Shown one piece after another: positions 24,959 through 37,300 of a DNA stretch of 64,000 nt; the stretch's first letter is position 1, and each line of letters begins with the position of its first letter. The notes beneath the pieces were generated by a model that had not been told where the DNA came from, made no database searches, and was given only the letters and a program-made list of their open reading frames with translations. Origin of the DNA: Nematostella vectensis (taxonomy: Eukaryota; Cnidaria; Anthozoa; Actiniaria; Edwardsiidae); assembly GCF_932526225.1 (NCBI RefSeq), contig NC_064034.1, forward strand, positions 8,976,001 through 9,040,000, written 5' to 3'. Made by a program: the position numbers and the translations under genes.

Positions 24959-26647
24959 CTCCTTGCCGCCACCGCCATTGCATTATTACTAAGTGTACTT
25001 CCTACCTTTTCAGGTAACGCGCGCAGTAAGGAACAGTGGCAAGTTAGCATTATCTACACCTTACCTAAATGTCTCCGGGGCAGGACCCATGGTGCCAATG
25101 TCCTTCGCTATCTACAAAGGCAACCCAAGCAACGTTCATTCCCCGTCTGATGATGTAATGGCGGTTATGGGGGCTGATTGCTCGGTATTTTATCTTAAAA
25201 GGTGCGTCAAATACATAGCATACGTTTGATGCGCAAGGGTAAAAAACATAGTGTATAGTATAACACTTATGAGTTTATGCATTGTTTAGTTGAGAGATAC
25301 CCTTTGGAAGCGGCAGGAATTTTTTATTACAGTGAACAACAAATGTTTTTTCACCATAGAACCATTACCATTATCTTTCGTTCAATCTATTTGAGCCTAG
25401 TCACGACATAAGCTCGGTTGTACGAGCCCGTGATAAAACCAATAGTGGAAAGCTCAAAACGGAAAGCTCCGGTCGGCTAAAGATCCTTGCCAAACCAAAC
25501 TCCTATCTTACAGGCCTACTCTCTTATTACAGCTTGCTGTTGGACTCTTATCCTACGTGTCAAACTTCGTCTTGTTTCATCATGGACAGCAGCTGCTTCT
25601 TGGTGCTCCCCGAAAGCTTCATACCTCCCCTCACGAGAACAATCAATGCCAAAGATGTCGAGCTAGTGCACGTGACTCAGAGGGATGGGGCTGTCTCCAA
25701 AAGCATGATCAACAACGGGATCCTCGTGAGAGAAAAGTACCATGACCTTATCGCCATTAAGACCCTTTATGGGTTCTCTGTTAGTGTGAGACAGGTAGTT
25801 GGGCATACAACTATCGACGGTTTCCACTACGAGGTACATCCAATTGAAAGAACAAACCTTTATCTAGGTAATCAAGTACATACCAAACTACAGCACTACT
25901 GTGGGTGACGGACTGATGTATACCTGTTGTGTTGGATTCTTTAGATGGTGAGATGAACTATTATATTGGTATTATTGCGTTTGGGTTTGTGTTGGATTGG
26001 GTTTATTATGCTTGGATGCAATAGATGCTTAGAGTTTCAGTTATTATGATAATGGATTATGCTTTCTCAAACAGATTTTTAGTTGCTTTGGACATGGTCT
26101 GCTATTGTGAGGTATTACTAGTTTGAGATATCCCAGTTGCTGTGAGTATTTGTCTGTTGAACTTTTGTTTAGCAGTTTTAGTTGCTCTGTGTTTGGGTGA
26201 GTGTCGTGTCTTACCCCCCTTCAGGTATCATAAGGAGAGTATCATCTTGTACTTCGTCATCTTATACATCGTGTTACTGCAGTTCCCAAAAGACCTGCCT
26301 TTCCTATAACACTCGACAATGCGATGCTGAATTTTATAATTATGGAAGGCGTAGTCTCTCTGGTGATGAGCATAGCCACGTGTTATAATGTTTCGTTTTA
26401 TAATGGTTTGACATAAAAATATTTATTTTTTTATAGGAAGGTCCCCTCCAACTTTCAGTAAAGCATGTTTTAACCACAACGAATATGAAGATGATAACAC
26501 ACGCTGGGAGTTGTAGGCGTAGGTGTTTTCTTTGGCTTTATATTATTTAACTGTTGTTCTAAACGCGCTTGGAGTAGATTTCGTCAACCTAGTGCCTACG
26601 CACCGGCAGGGAACCCTGCACCGCTTGAAAGCTCATCACCAGCATGA

Positions 26648-27115
26648 AATCTTCAAACATCAGAAAACGCTACGACATTAACAGTACTGTTCAAGATGCA
26701 ATCATCTTGAATCTTGAAAAAGGCGCTTTAATACGGCCAGAAAACGGCAAAAAGTAAACATAAACACAGCACAAGACTACACACGTCTTTTCAACAAGTT
26801 TTTTATTTTTTATTTTTCACTAATTTTGTTTTTCGCCCTATGTTTACCGTGAATATCATTAGGGACAAATAAAGAGCTTGGGCTACCTGTGTTCCAACGT
26901 GACACACTCAACGTTTGATCACGAGTCAGATTCGTAATAAAATGAACGCATCTCTTTATTTCTTTGATTATGGTATGTTGTGTCTTAGTTATTTTATAAA
27001 AGCAATAAAACGCACATCCCGCGTTTGAAACGCGTATATTCACATGATAGCAAGCGATTATTAACGTCGCCACGGTAACTAAAGCATGGCATGGTATGCT
27101 CGGAGACACCTACTT
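26648..27115. other. Convergent 3' intergenic region
   Basis: The decayed VWFA/Cache paralogue (plus) and the first nAChR gene (minus) end facing each other. TTTATT near 26806 gives a minus-strand AATAAA about 310 bases past the receptor stop, a candidate poly(A) signal. Confidence 0.4.
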
Positions 27116-29892
27116 CTATCGCCAAATATACACAAGGTAGCAAGCAATCATTGACGTGGCTATGATAATGACGAACATGACACGGTCTACCCGGACGGAC
27201 ACGTCTTGCCAGGATACTTTGTTCTCATCATTGCGAGGGGCGTCTCTTTGGATGTCGATGTCTTTCTCAAGAGTAGGCTCCTCGTCCTTGGCCTCGGGCC
27301 TCCTTGGATTCTCCATGTCCTCCAGCTCCATAGGTTGTACGTCCGACTTCTTGCTCCGGGTCTCACTCTTGCCGTTATGGACGCATTTCTCATGGTTTCG
27401 GTTCTGCTTCGTCTTGGAGCAGCAGTTGAACAACAGCAATGTTTTGACAAGCTTGGAGGGCTTTCCGGAGTGATGATAGAACCTGGGATAACAGAATAAT
27501 AGAGGTAAGCCTTTGGCTATGGCTTTGTCGCTTGCCTGGCTTCTATAAGATTGCAAATCTTTCCTCTTTATTTTCATCTCCAGTCTGTAAACTACACTCA
27601 CCACTCAACAAACCTGAGAACACAGATGGTGGCGAGAAGCACGGTGGTAATGATGATCAAGGTGATAACCAACAGGATACCGATGATCGGAAGCTCGTCG
27701 GCATTCTCCGGAAGGTACTCGGGCAGCAGCAGCAAGAAGACCATCATGGCGAGTAGGATAGTAGTGACGAAGCCGATCCTCTCACCGCTCTCGGCCGGGA
27801 TAGCGAAGCTGGCGAGACTCAGCGCAGCCAGGATGACTGCGGGTGAGGCCAAGTAGAAAAGCAGGAAGAGCGGCTTACGACGCATGTGGATCGTGTAACT
27901 CACTGAAACCGTCAACAATTGACTTTTGAACAACATTGTTTTTGACACAGTCTTCCTTGTACAAAGTTCGTGTGGTAATTTGACATAAAATCCCGTCCTT
28001 TTTTTCTTTTTCATATACATTTACCTGAGCTAAAGTTAGCGTCACAGCAGTTGTTGTGATCCAGCAGTCCCCTCTTGACTGTGATGTTGAGAATATCCCA
28101 TTCATTGTTGGACAGATGACCTGTTAAACAATAGGAAGAAATTGTAAGGTACTAATAAAAAATCACGAAAGCTGATAACAGCTAAACAGGCAGGTGCAGG
28201 TGCTTGCCGCCAACCTACTTTGCCGTGTTCTAGCAGAGGAAAGTGGAACGTTCTGCCTCATTCCCCTCTTCCTGGCTCCTCCCTTTTCTCACTCGCAGTT
28301 AAGAGATGATTGTTAAGGCATCGTTATCTTCGCTAAAACCACTTAGAACACCCCACCCCCCTCAAAAAACCAGCGGCGTAGCAGGGGGTCCAAAAGGCCC
28401 TTTCAAGGCATTTTCTCGTGTATTAAATAATGTCTCATACATTTACTGTTTTTTTGGCTGCTAGAAAAGGGGCCCCGGGCCCCTTGGCCACCCACCTGGC
28501 TACGCCCCTAAGCTTAGACCCTACCCGTTGTCAATCCGCTGTTATCCATTTTCAGGGCTATTTCACTTTCGGTATATGTCCAGGAAGAGAAAGTTAGTGT
28601 ACAGAACTGGTCATCCATTGGCCAGAATCGCACCCTCAAGTTACACGTACTGGTGAAGGAAGCTTGCGCGATCCAGTCAACTTTCCCACTCTGACGAACA
28701 ACCGTGTCTGCATTAAACAGCTCGGCTCCACCCGCCACATGCACCAGCTTATCACCACTGAGTAAACACAAGTAATTCAATAGTATTATGAGAGCCGCGA
28801 GGAATTTTCTCCGGTTTTCATCCCTCCATTTCGTTTTTTCATTTAGTTATGTCTCTTTGTTTTTTTAATTTTGTTAGGCTAAGTTCAAACGTTAATGAAT
28901 CAAGGCGATTGTTTCATCTTCATTTGCATGCATTTGCATTGAATACGGCTCATGGATAATACGACGTTTGAACTTAGCCTTAGGGTTTTATCGGTCAGAC
29001 TTAATGCTTACGTGGGCACCAATCCCTGAGCTATGTAGATAGCTCTTTCCAGATGTTTAACCAATCAAATTATTTTGGCAACATGTTCTGTGCTTCCTTA
29101 TAAGTTATAACCGGACCGGATAAGATCACGTAAGTCGTATGGCGGCTATCTGGGTCGTCTACCTGGTGATATTAGCTACTAAATTCGTACATTTGAATAT
29201 CTATGTTTTCTTCTGAAGAGACTTTAAACGCATTCTCTTACTTGTTAATAAGTGAAACGTCTGGAACCCAAATTTCTTTGGGGCTGAAGCGCGTTTTATG
29301 GAGGTTGTACTTCGCTTTGTCCCATTGAAGGGAAGGGTCTTTCCATTGCTGTGAAAATACCAAGTTGTGCGCATTGATCTCAAATATACAGTGTGAAACA
29401 AGGAAATAAGTCGCCTCCATGGAGGTCTCAGTTATATCGGTTCTTCTGTTGTATCTGCGGGGTGTGTTTTTCCCGTACAACTTCGTCCTAGTTAAGCCTT
29501 TACATCTCACCTGGAAAACCCACGCATTCACGCTGATCACCTGGTTCTTTGTGTCCTGCAAACAAATTTAGACTAAAAGATAGCATACATGCGTATCATG
29601 CCATCCTGATAATTTTGGATCAACGTGTCGATCCGTAGATTACCCGTCCCTCCCCTTCTTTCTCTGCTTCCCTTCCAAAGCCCCAAAGGAATCGAATTAA
29701 GATATTTTTAAACGCCAGCGGTTTTTCTTACCACTTTGTTAAGTTTAGTGATTTTTAAAACAAATGTCAGTTCGAGAAGGCTTCTTGGTGAGTGTGAAAC
29801 CGGCCCCACAATTCGGTCATAGTCCTTCAGTAGGTCCGCTCGCAGGGCTTTTCTTACAGCGTTCTGCTCTTGTATATTCGCGCAGTCCAGCC
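27116..29892 (-). CDS. Nicotinic acetylcholine receptor alpha-like subunit, 5' exon not found
   Basis: Coding order on the minus strand: 29892-29732, 29555-29511, 29348-29242, 28757-28525, 28120-28025, 27902-27614, 27482-27116, with all phases matching. It encodes a Cys-loop receptor (pentameric ligand-gated channel of the plasma membrane). Visible are DTKNQVISVNAWVFQ, loop B FSSWTY, a Cys-loop with 13 residues between its cysteines (CNLRVRFWPMDDQFC), vicinal cysteines HNNCC in loop C (alpha type), M1, an M2 helix following SGERIGFVTTILLAMM, M3, a charged cytoplasmic loop, and M4 ending at IWR. The glutamate before M2 fits a cation channel. The signal-peptide exon, which must end in phase 1, was not found between 29893 and 34300. 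The sister gene upstream has the same exon plan. Confidence 0.88.
28371..28508. mobile_element. Small MITE with CGTAGC(C)AGG inverted ends
   Basis: CAGCGGCGTAGCAGG at the left is mirrored by CCTGGCTACGCCCC at the right, in the intron between the Cys-loop exon and the loop C exon. Such GGCGTAGCCAGG ends are common in animal hAT-like MITEs, by general knowledge. No clear target duplication is seen. Confidence 0.55.
28877..28979. mobile_element. 103-bp MITE with perfect inverted ends and TTA duplication
   Basis: GGCTAAGTTCAAACGT is mirrored exactly by ACGTTTGAACTTAGCC. TTA flanks both ends (28874-28876, 28980-28982), as for Harbinger-type 3-bp TWA targets. A diverged relative lies at 19557-19625. 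Confidence 0.8.
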
Positions 29893-30656
29893 CTAAGAAA
29901 TAAGTTGAGTTAAGAAGCATTATCATATGAGGCCTTGTGTCATTTTGCTACCCTCTATGGTGAAACGTACACCATGGTTTTACGTTCCATTTCTGTTTTG
30001 TTTCGTTGATGGCCCCAATACAAAGCTATGAAACGGGGAATTCTTTCAAAACGCACTTGTCTATTTCCGTGAGTTCTTTTAGCGCAAGCGCACAGCAGAA
30101 TAAAACCTTAAAAACGATGACAAATAGTAGAGTTAAGGATATTTTACTGACAAAAACAAACATGTTTGACCGATTATAAACGTTTTCCAATCGAGGATCA
30201 ATTAAAAGAAATCAACTTAGGGAAGGGTCATTATTTATCGCGGGGGGGCTGCAAAGTTTAATTTTTTCCGGTTCAAAAATTCCCCCCACCCCCCCCCAGA
30301 AAAGGAAGTGAAAAAACTATTCAGGTACAGAATATTGAGAAAACGGGACATGCTTAGAGGAGAGACCCCCTGAAATCCGGTTTATTTTATTTAAATTATA
30401 GTCTAGCCATGGGATACTCTTTATGTACGGTAATTTTTACCAGGAGGACCAAAAGATTCCATGATTGTATAAGCACTCTTGCTACGGGTGCCGTGATGTA
30501 CTAAAAAATAGACTGGGCACTTTGTCAAGAAAAAAATGCTTTCTATTATGTTAACCGAGAGATGGCCTGAATATTGCTGTTTTCAGCATTTGTCCTTATT
30601 GCGCTGAGCACTATTTCGGGTTCGGAGCACTATTTCACGAAAGGAAGTGAAAACCT

Positions 30657-30684
30657 AAGACTTCTTCAGGGCAGAAGAAGTCTT
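30657..30684. other. Perfect 11-bp hairpin
   Basis: AAGACTTCTTC and GAAGAAGTCTT pair fully around a 6-base loop (AGGGCA). No T-run follows closely. Role unknown. Confidence 0.7.
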
Positions 30685-32451
30685 ATTAAAGACGAAAATT
30701 TGGCAGAGCCGAATTCCAGTTTTTGGTGTATTGTATTAATCACGGAAATTCGAAAAACCGAAACTTTAAAAGATAAAACAAGTAGAAGCGCCAGTCAAAC
30801 GTAGCCATGGATGTGTAGGCAAGAGGCCCACCATATTTATTTATTTAATTTGTAGGGAGTCTTGGGTTCTCCCCAGAAAATTTTGAAATTCCAGACTATT
30901 AGGAGGCTTCGAAATTGATCAGAACACCTGTTCAAAAAAATAAGGCCTTCCCCTAAACCCTAAACCCCCAAATCGGCGCTCAAAAAATTGCAACCTTCCC
31001 CCAAACATAGCAGCCCTCCCCCCCCCCCCCCCCGTTAAATATTGACCCTTCCTTTACTCTACAGCAAGATCACACACCAAGATCTTCTTTCCGAGGATTC
31101 CTCTAGAGTATATGTTTTCAAAAAGTTTTTTTTTTGAAAAAGTATTTCCTAGGATTTGTTTACTTGTCTTAGCTACCTTGCCATAACAAACAGGTAAAAG
31201 TGACATAGTTTGTGCTGTGCTGCCTAATACACTGGCACATGACTAAAAGCCAAGCATAGAGAGGGTGTTTGCGACCTTAGTGACTCCATTGCCGCAAATG
31301 CCCAACCTTAAGGTCTAAACGCCACAGGGGTACAATGTCGGAGAGTAACAAATATAGCCAGTCACAGGTTAAAAAAACAAGATTAGTATAATATATAATA
31401 TAATATAATATATATTATTGTGTATTTGAGGGTACCAAACGAAAATACTTGCTATTTAATGTCTGTTTACTTTTTTTGATAGTTTTAAAACCTTCGCTAA
31501 TGCTTTTTGATCTCTAATGGTCTAATAAAAAGTATGTATAATGTTAACATCACCACGTACCATGTAAAAGGAGGAAGAGCAAACAAGTTTCTGTCCTTAA
31601 CATCTTGGTGACCGTCAAGTGCAAGTATTATGAGCCCCCTGCTATTAGCCTGCAAGAATTTACTTGATCGATCTGTCGTGAGAGCAAATAGCATCACCCG
31701 TCTTCTGGAATGACTCCAAGCGCCACCTGTCGCCGCCAAGTGTTAGAAGGAGGGATTTAACTAATAAATATTAGCACCTTATTTTGAAAAGTTAGTTAAC
31801 TACCTGTTAAATCTGATACAGCAATTCTCCCTTTAAAAGTGCAGTTATGTCTCATGTTTTCTCTATACTTTTTAAATTTAAACCTATTTATTACTATGTG
31901 CTATAAAACAAAAATCGAAAAAGTGGTTCACATGGCCCCATTTTGGTATCGCCCGAGATACCGCCTTATTTTTTCCATTTAATGACCCTGTGAGTAGATA
32001 TTAAAACTAAAAATCACCTCAAATGCATTTTAGAACCTATATACTTCTTGGCAGTGTTCCGACCGTGTTGAAAAACCCTTGCAAGAGAAGGGAAGCTCAG
32101 TAAATAAGGTCCTCAATTGTGCAAAAACTTGATTTAAGATAAGAGCGACTTGTTCATTGAAAGTATTTTACTTCACATCAGGCAATGACACGAAACATAA
32201 ATCTTTGGAGTCGGCCGGTTGAAATTATAATGAGCTGGTACTTTTTCCATTTTGCTGAGATCTCAAAGCTTTGTTAGATAGTTGATAAAAAAGACGTAAT
32301 GTTTTTATACCAGTAGTCCAGCCCTGCTCGCAGTCAGTTATAGCGCAGAAAGGGTTGGAAAAGTTTAATCCTTCAAAATCTAATGCGAATAATTATAGCA
32401 AACCCCCATGCAATCTTTAGTTTATTATGCAAACAGTAAAAACGCAAATAC

Positions 32452-32660
32452 CAGTAGCGGATCTAGGGGGAGGGTTTAGCTGAATATGATATTGATAAAA
32501 AAATTTGATGTCTGTAGTGAGTTTCAGGTAGATCCCCGCCTTAATCCCCCCCTTTTGGTTGCCCGAAAGCCAAATGCATAAACAAATAATCTAATCCCCC
32601 TGCCCTTTGTTATTTGGCCACCCCCCCCCCCCCTTCAGCGAAAGGCTAGATCCACCACTG
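32452..32660. mobile_element. 209-bp MITE, CAGTAGCGGATCTAG ends
   Basis: The left end CAGTAGCGGATCTAG and right end CTAGATCCACCACTG are imperfect inverses. AATAC flanks both sides (32447-32451 and 32661-32665), a 5-bp target duplication. It has no coding capacity. Confidence 0.7.
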
Positions 32661-33649
32661 AATACCACCACCAGTTCTTATAATATATTCCAATGTATTT
32701 TGTGAGTAGGGGCAAATGTCACCATCCCCTTATCACCACCCGTCTTATGAAAATATCCCATAAGTACCTTTAATTTAAGAAGTCTAACGAAGTTTAATTT
32801 GAAATCCATAAGTGTTTGGGGTTCTCCTCCCCCCCCCCCCCCCCAAAAAAAAAAAAAAAAAAGAAGCACGTAAAGGATCATAACCAAAAATGAAATGCTT
32901 GGCCATCATCATTCACTGCGTGACATTTGCTTGAATTATCGTACATAATCCTTTCCACGTGTTAACAAATGTTTACAATAGCATGCATGATAAATTATCG
33001 AAATGTAATAAGTTAAAAATTCTATACATACAGAGTAGTAGTAATAATAACAGTTGCAATATCATTACTGCAATATTCTGCAAGCTCTACTCAATAGCTT
33101 CCTACTGCTAAACCGCTCCCTGTCTTCCGTCATTCAAACTAACGGAATCACATTTCGTGCTTTTTAAATAGCCAATCATTGGCGTGACTTCAGTGCTGAT
33201 TTTGAATAATGAAACCGCATGTATCACAAGCAAAGAGGCAGCTATTTTTGTTTTACTTAGACTAGGCACCTATCCTATGTGGATCTACAAGCCTATAGAA
33301 GCATTGTAAAATAAAACAATTTAGCATTAGTAATCAATGTAACGATATTATCCTAATCATGATAAAAAGCAAAACAGCTCGTAATGCTATTTAGTAATGG
33401 CATAGTTAGTACTAACTATTATAATGATATGTATATTTAAGAAACGACCAGGAGTCTGTTATTTGAGAGCATTAAAAATACTTGTCATCATAAAATAAAT
33501 CACGAGTAAATAGGATACTAATAATAGTTAATGATAACGCTATAACGCTAGTATACTATAACCACTCCTTTTCGCATCAGTTTCATAAAGAATATTGGTA
33601 GCTTACAGGTGTACATGCAATGTAACTATTTATGTACAAGAAGAAAATG

Positions 33650-34010
33650 ACGGTTTAGACGAGTACAGGGTCAAAGATATGCTCGGGGACACTTTGAGAT
33701 CGATCTCCTCGGCGTTCCTTCGAGGCACGAAAAGGTGACGGACATGTTCGGAGACTGAGCGCACTTTGTAGTCGCTTTAACTCGGCTTTTCTTCGGGGAA
33801 CGAGAGTGTTACGGACATGCTCAAAGACCCAGTGCACTGCTGAGGTCGCTTTATCTCGGCGTACCCTCGGAGCACGACTTTGTGGTCGCTCCAACTCGGC
33901 CTTTCTTCGGGGCACTAGAGTGTTACGACATGCTCGAAGACCCAGTGCACTGCCGAGGTCGCTTTATCTCGGCGTACCTTCGGGGCGAGTGGATCACGGA
34001 CAGCGCACTT
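33650..34010. repeat. Tandem repeat of about 115 bp, three units
   Basis: Phrases such as GACCCAGTGCACTG and GGTCGCTTTATCTCGGCGTAC recur about 115 bases apart, with a more diverged first unit. The GC content exceeds that of the flanks. Confidence 0.75.
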
Positions 34011-34319
34011 TATAAGAGCTATGTAAATGATTAGCAAATCTCGGGTCTGTTGTGGGCTGGCTTCCAATGTTTTGGGAGGAATTAACAGAGTGCGCAAGGA
34101 TTTGACTGGAAGTCGACACTACTACGCATGGCGAAAATATGGCGGAAAGCGAGAGTAAGTAAGGGCGTGATCATTAAGCATGTGTCGCAATATTCAATGC
34201 TTCCATCTGCTATTTGCACTGTATATCCTGTATGGATTGTACGTTTTTTAATTGTTACATGTGCATCGTACATACTTCTTTCTTGTTGGTTATTTGGATC
34301 TACGAAACGTGAGCTAGAC

Positions 34320-37300
34320 CTAACGCAAAACATAGATCAGCGAGCAGGCGATCAAGGACATTACCAGGACAGCAAAGAACATGATCGCATCCAGACGAAC
34401 GGACAAGTCTTGCCAGGTCACCAGCTGATCGTCATCACAGCAACTTTCATTTGATCCAGAGGCTTGTGTGTCTCGGTCGTTTGGCCGAGCCTCTCCCACG
34501 ATGCCGATATCTACGCGGTTTTTCTTTCGCGTGCAGCAGTCAAGAAATAGGCACCTCTTAAGAAAATGGGCAGGCGGACACGCGGGGTGAGCATGCGCGG
34601 TTTGCCCTTTCAATTCCTCATCATATTCACCGTGGACTTCGGTTTGATTTTCAAGGTCTTTCAGCTCAATCGATGATTGCGCGTCGTCCTCGTTGAAGTG
34701 AACGTCGTTTACAAAACTGTTCTTCGTGTCCTTCTCGACTTTTCGGTTCTGCTTCTTTTTGAAGATTTGAAAATTCAGAAGTCCCTTGATGAACGGGGAG
34801 GGTTGCCCAGCATGATGATAGAACCTATATTTACAAAATTCCACATTAGTTTTTCCTATTTTCCTTTACATTACCATGACTCTTATTTACAAAATATCTC
34901 CTTCCCTCCACACGAAATCGATTGTCCCCCACCCCTCCCTTTACACGCACTTGATTGACCTCTATCCACACGCACTCGAAGAATACTTACCTGAGAACGA
35001 AGATGGTGGCGAGAAGCACGGCGGTGATGACGACCATTGTGATAACCAACAGGATACCGATGATCGGAAGCTCGTCGGCATTGTCCGGAATGTACTCGGG
35101 CAGCAGCAGCAGGAAGACCATCATGGCGAGTAGGATAGTAGTGACGAAGCCGATCCTTTCACCGCTCTCGGCCGGGATAGCGAAGCTGGCGAGACTCAGC
35201 GCAACCAGGATGACCGCTGGTGAGGCCAGGAAGAAGAGCAGGAAGAGCGGCTTACGACGCATGTGGATCGTGTAGCTCACTGAAACCGTCAATAAAGAAA
35301 CAGAAGGGTGTAAGATGATTTAGGAAAAAAACACTTATCATCGATGCATCGTGTCATTACTTTTTTCTCCGGCGCGGTTCTGGAAAGCTATTAAATATTT
35401 AAAATGAAGTCTGATTAAGGACTTTGCACAATTGGTATCTCTGTATTCTCTTTTTCTAGCCTTTCTTAGCCGTCCTCTCATTCATATCTATTTCTTGATC
35501 TGCTGATTGATGTGCACTGACCTGAGCTGAAGTTCTGGTTACAGCAATTGTTGTGATCAAGAAGCCCTGTTTGGGCTGTGATGTTGATAATGTCCCATTG
35601 GCTGTTATGCAGATGATCTGTCAAACAATTAGAGCATCATTCAGTTGAAATTCTTGTACAATACCTTAGCGGGCCACTTTGTTATCAACCGCATCCCTAC
35701 CCCTTGTCAATTCGCTGTCATCCGTTTCTATGATTATCTCCTGGTCATCGTACGTCCATGAGGAAAACGTTAGTGTACAGAACTGGTCATCTATCGGCCA
35801 GTATCGCACCCTCAGCTTGCAATCGCTGGTGAATGAAGCAGGCGCCACCCATTCCACTTTTCCACCTTGCCAAACATTCAAATCTGTTTTGAACAGCTCA
35901 GGACCGCCCGCAAGACGCACCGACTTATCTGCGCTGAAATGTGAGACGAGTCGGAAAGGTGAGAGCTGTGATCATGTGAATTAGCTCTTTCTCATCTTAT
36001 TGCATCTTTCAGCGCAAGGGCGCACTCGAGGTCCGTGCATAACCTAATTCTATGGCAGGAATACAATAGGACTGGGAGGGTATTATAAGGCAAATATTGA
36101 TACAATATTCGAACATCATAGGGGCGGTATGGGAACACTATTACTATCTGTATAGAACTCTATAATAGTACTGGAACCATTACTATTAGCGTACAACCCC
36201 ATTGGTATCCTTGAGTAATTTGTTTTCGCGGACTTGCAATTTTAATATTTGAACGCAGGCAACTCGAGCACTGTGTCTAACCCTCCCGATTTTGTCAATA
36301 AATCACGCAACTACAATCGGGGTAAGAAAATCCCGATTTAAAGTTTGTGCGCGCATACCGACTCTTTCCCTAGAATGCAGCCTTGCCTTTTTAGGTTAAG
36401 ATTTCTTACTTGTTGATGAGTGCGACATCAGGAACCCAGATTTCCTGAGGACTGAAGCGTGTTTTAGTAACTTGGTATTTCGCCTCTCCGCGCCATTTAA
36501 GAAATACATCATTCCACCTCTAAAAAAATACACAAAAATTATAATTAGTATATATAAAAATGACAGTCAGGAGAAGCACGTATATTCCAGATGGTATTTT
36601 TATTCTTAATATAGACGTTGTTGTTGTTGTTGTTATTAATCAATCCCCTCCCCTGTCTTGAAATGTGGGAGCTAGAATTCACCCGCCATCATATGTTGGT
36701 TTATATGGTGCCCGCTCCTCATAGGTAGGCCCCAACAATATGCTGCTCTGATAAAAAACATATCCTACACAATATATAAAGGAGAATTGTATTTAAGAGC
36801 AGCGGTCTGAGTTCGTCGAGATTTCTCGGAAAAATGAAGTTTGGGTGCCCTAGCTCAAAATTAAACTGGTAATAGGTATGGGTGACCATGGTATCCTCTG
36901 AAAGTTTGAAGCAATTTGGATAAATATTTTTAGCGATGGAAGCCGAAAAGTAATTTTTCGTCTCCCGCACCCGGATTTGAGACAATTTCGTGGTTGTTAG
37001 AAAAAGACTAAAAATCGGTTCGCAACGCGTGATAAAACAACTGCAGCTTATATAAACCTAAAGAATAGATAATAAGGAACTCCCAGGCTGAAAGATAAGC
37101 TGTTCTGTCAGCACCTTATTATTTTACGCGATTTTATTTTATTTTATGTTTTTAGATGACTTTGAAAAGCCTTGAAATAATTGTGTAATATCGCCGATGA
37201 GATGTGGATTTGGCAAAAATGTTTGCATTCATCGAAAAGAGCATCATTTCTACTTTTGATATGTGAAATTAAATTTAGGGGCAAATAAAATCCGACTTTT

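Larger units (their letters stand above)
18719..26647 (+). pseudogene. Decayed paralogue of the VWFA/Cache gene, without VWA domain
   Basis: Exon-like segments match the upstream gene in order and splice phase: 18719-18802 and 18862-19031 (N-terminal part, VYYDSLSFTSKSMDGD), 20253-20452 (matches exon 6; YYWQRIAGTDWTLCVVIK), 25014-25201 (matches exon 9; DDVMAVMGAD), 25533-25867 (matches exon 10; MDSSCFLVLPE), 26225-26362 (matches exon 11; Cys-rich) and from 26437. No MIDAS or other VWA sequence is found in the 1.2 kb between 19031 and 20253. Counterparts of exons 7-8 are not found; a LINE, a MITE and the N gap lie there. The last part has two competing frames: the Cys-rich frame ends at TAG (about 26516), while a membrane helix and tail (GVVGVGVFFGFILFNCC to a stop at 26645-26647) sit in another frame. 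This host gene is probably a pseudogene; an assembly error at the last exon is possible. Confidence 0.7.
29893..34319. other. DNA between the two nAChR genes
   Basis: It holds C- and G-runs, small repeats, a perfect hairpin (30657-30684), a MITE (32452-32660) and a GC-richer tandem repeat (33650-34010). A plus-strand frame at 30574-30804 begins with a hydrophobic stretch but lacks an ATG. The missing first exon of the first receptor should lie here on the minus strand. Confidence 0.45.

Noticed and set aside
24632-25150. Frames spanning the N gap
   Set aside because: They consist mostly of unknown bases and microsatellite translation.
27116-27856. Plus-strand frames opposite the receptor exons (27156-27499, 27532-27856; likewise 34677-35275)
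   Set aside because: They are antisense shadows of the nAChR exons.
30574-30804. Small secreted protein with a hydrophobic start
   Set aside because: No ATG in frame, no exon signals and no similarity; it contains the hairpin and a direct repeat.
31497-31739. Missing signal-peptide exon of the first receptor
   Set aside because: An internal ATG opens a hydrophobic stretch, but it lacks a good phase-1 donor and does not resemble the sister exon at 41881-41941.
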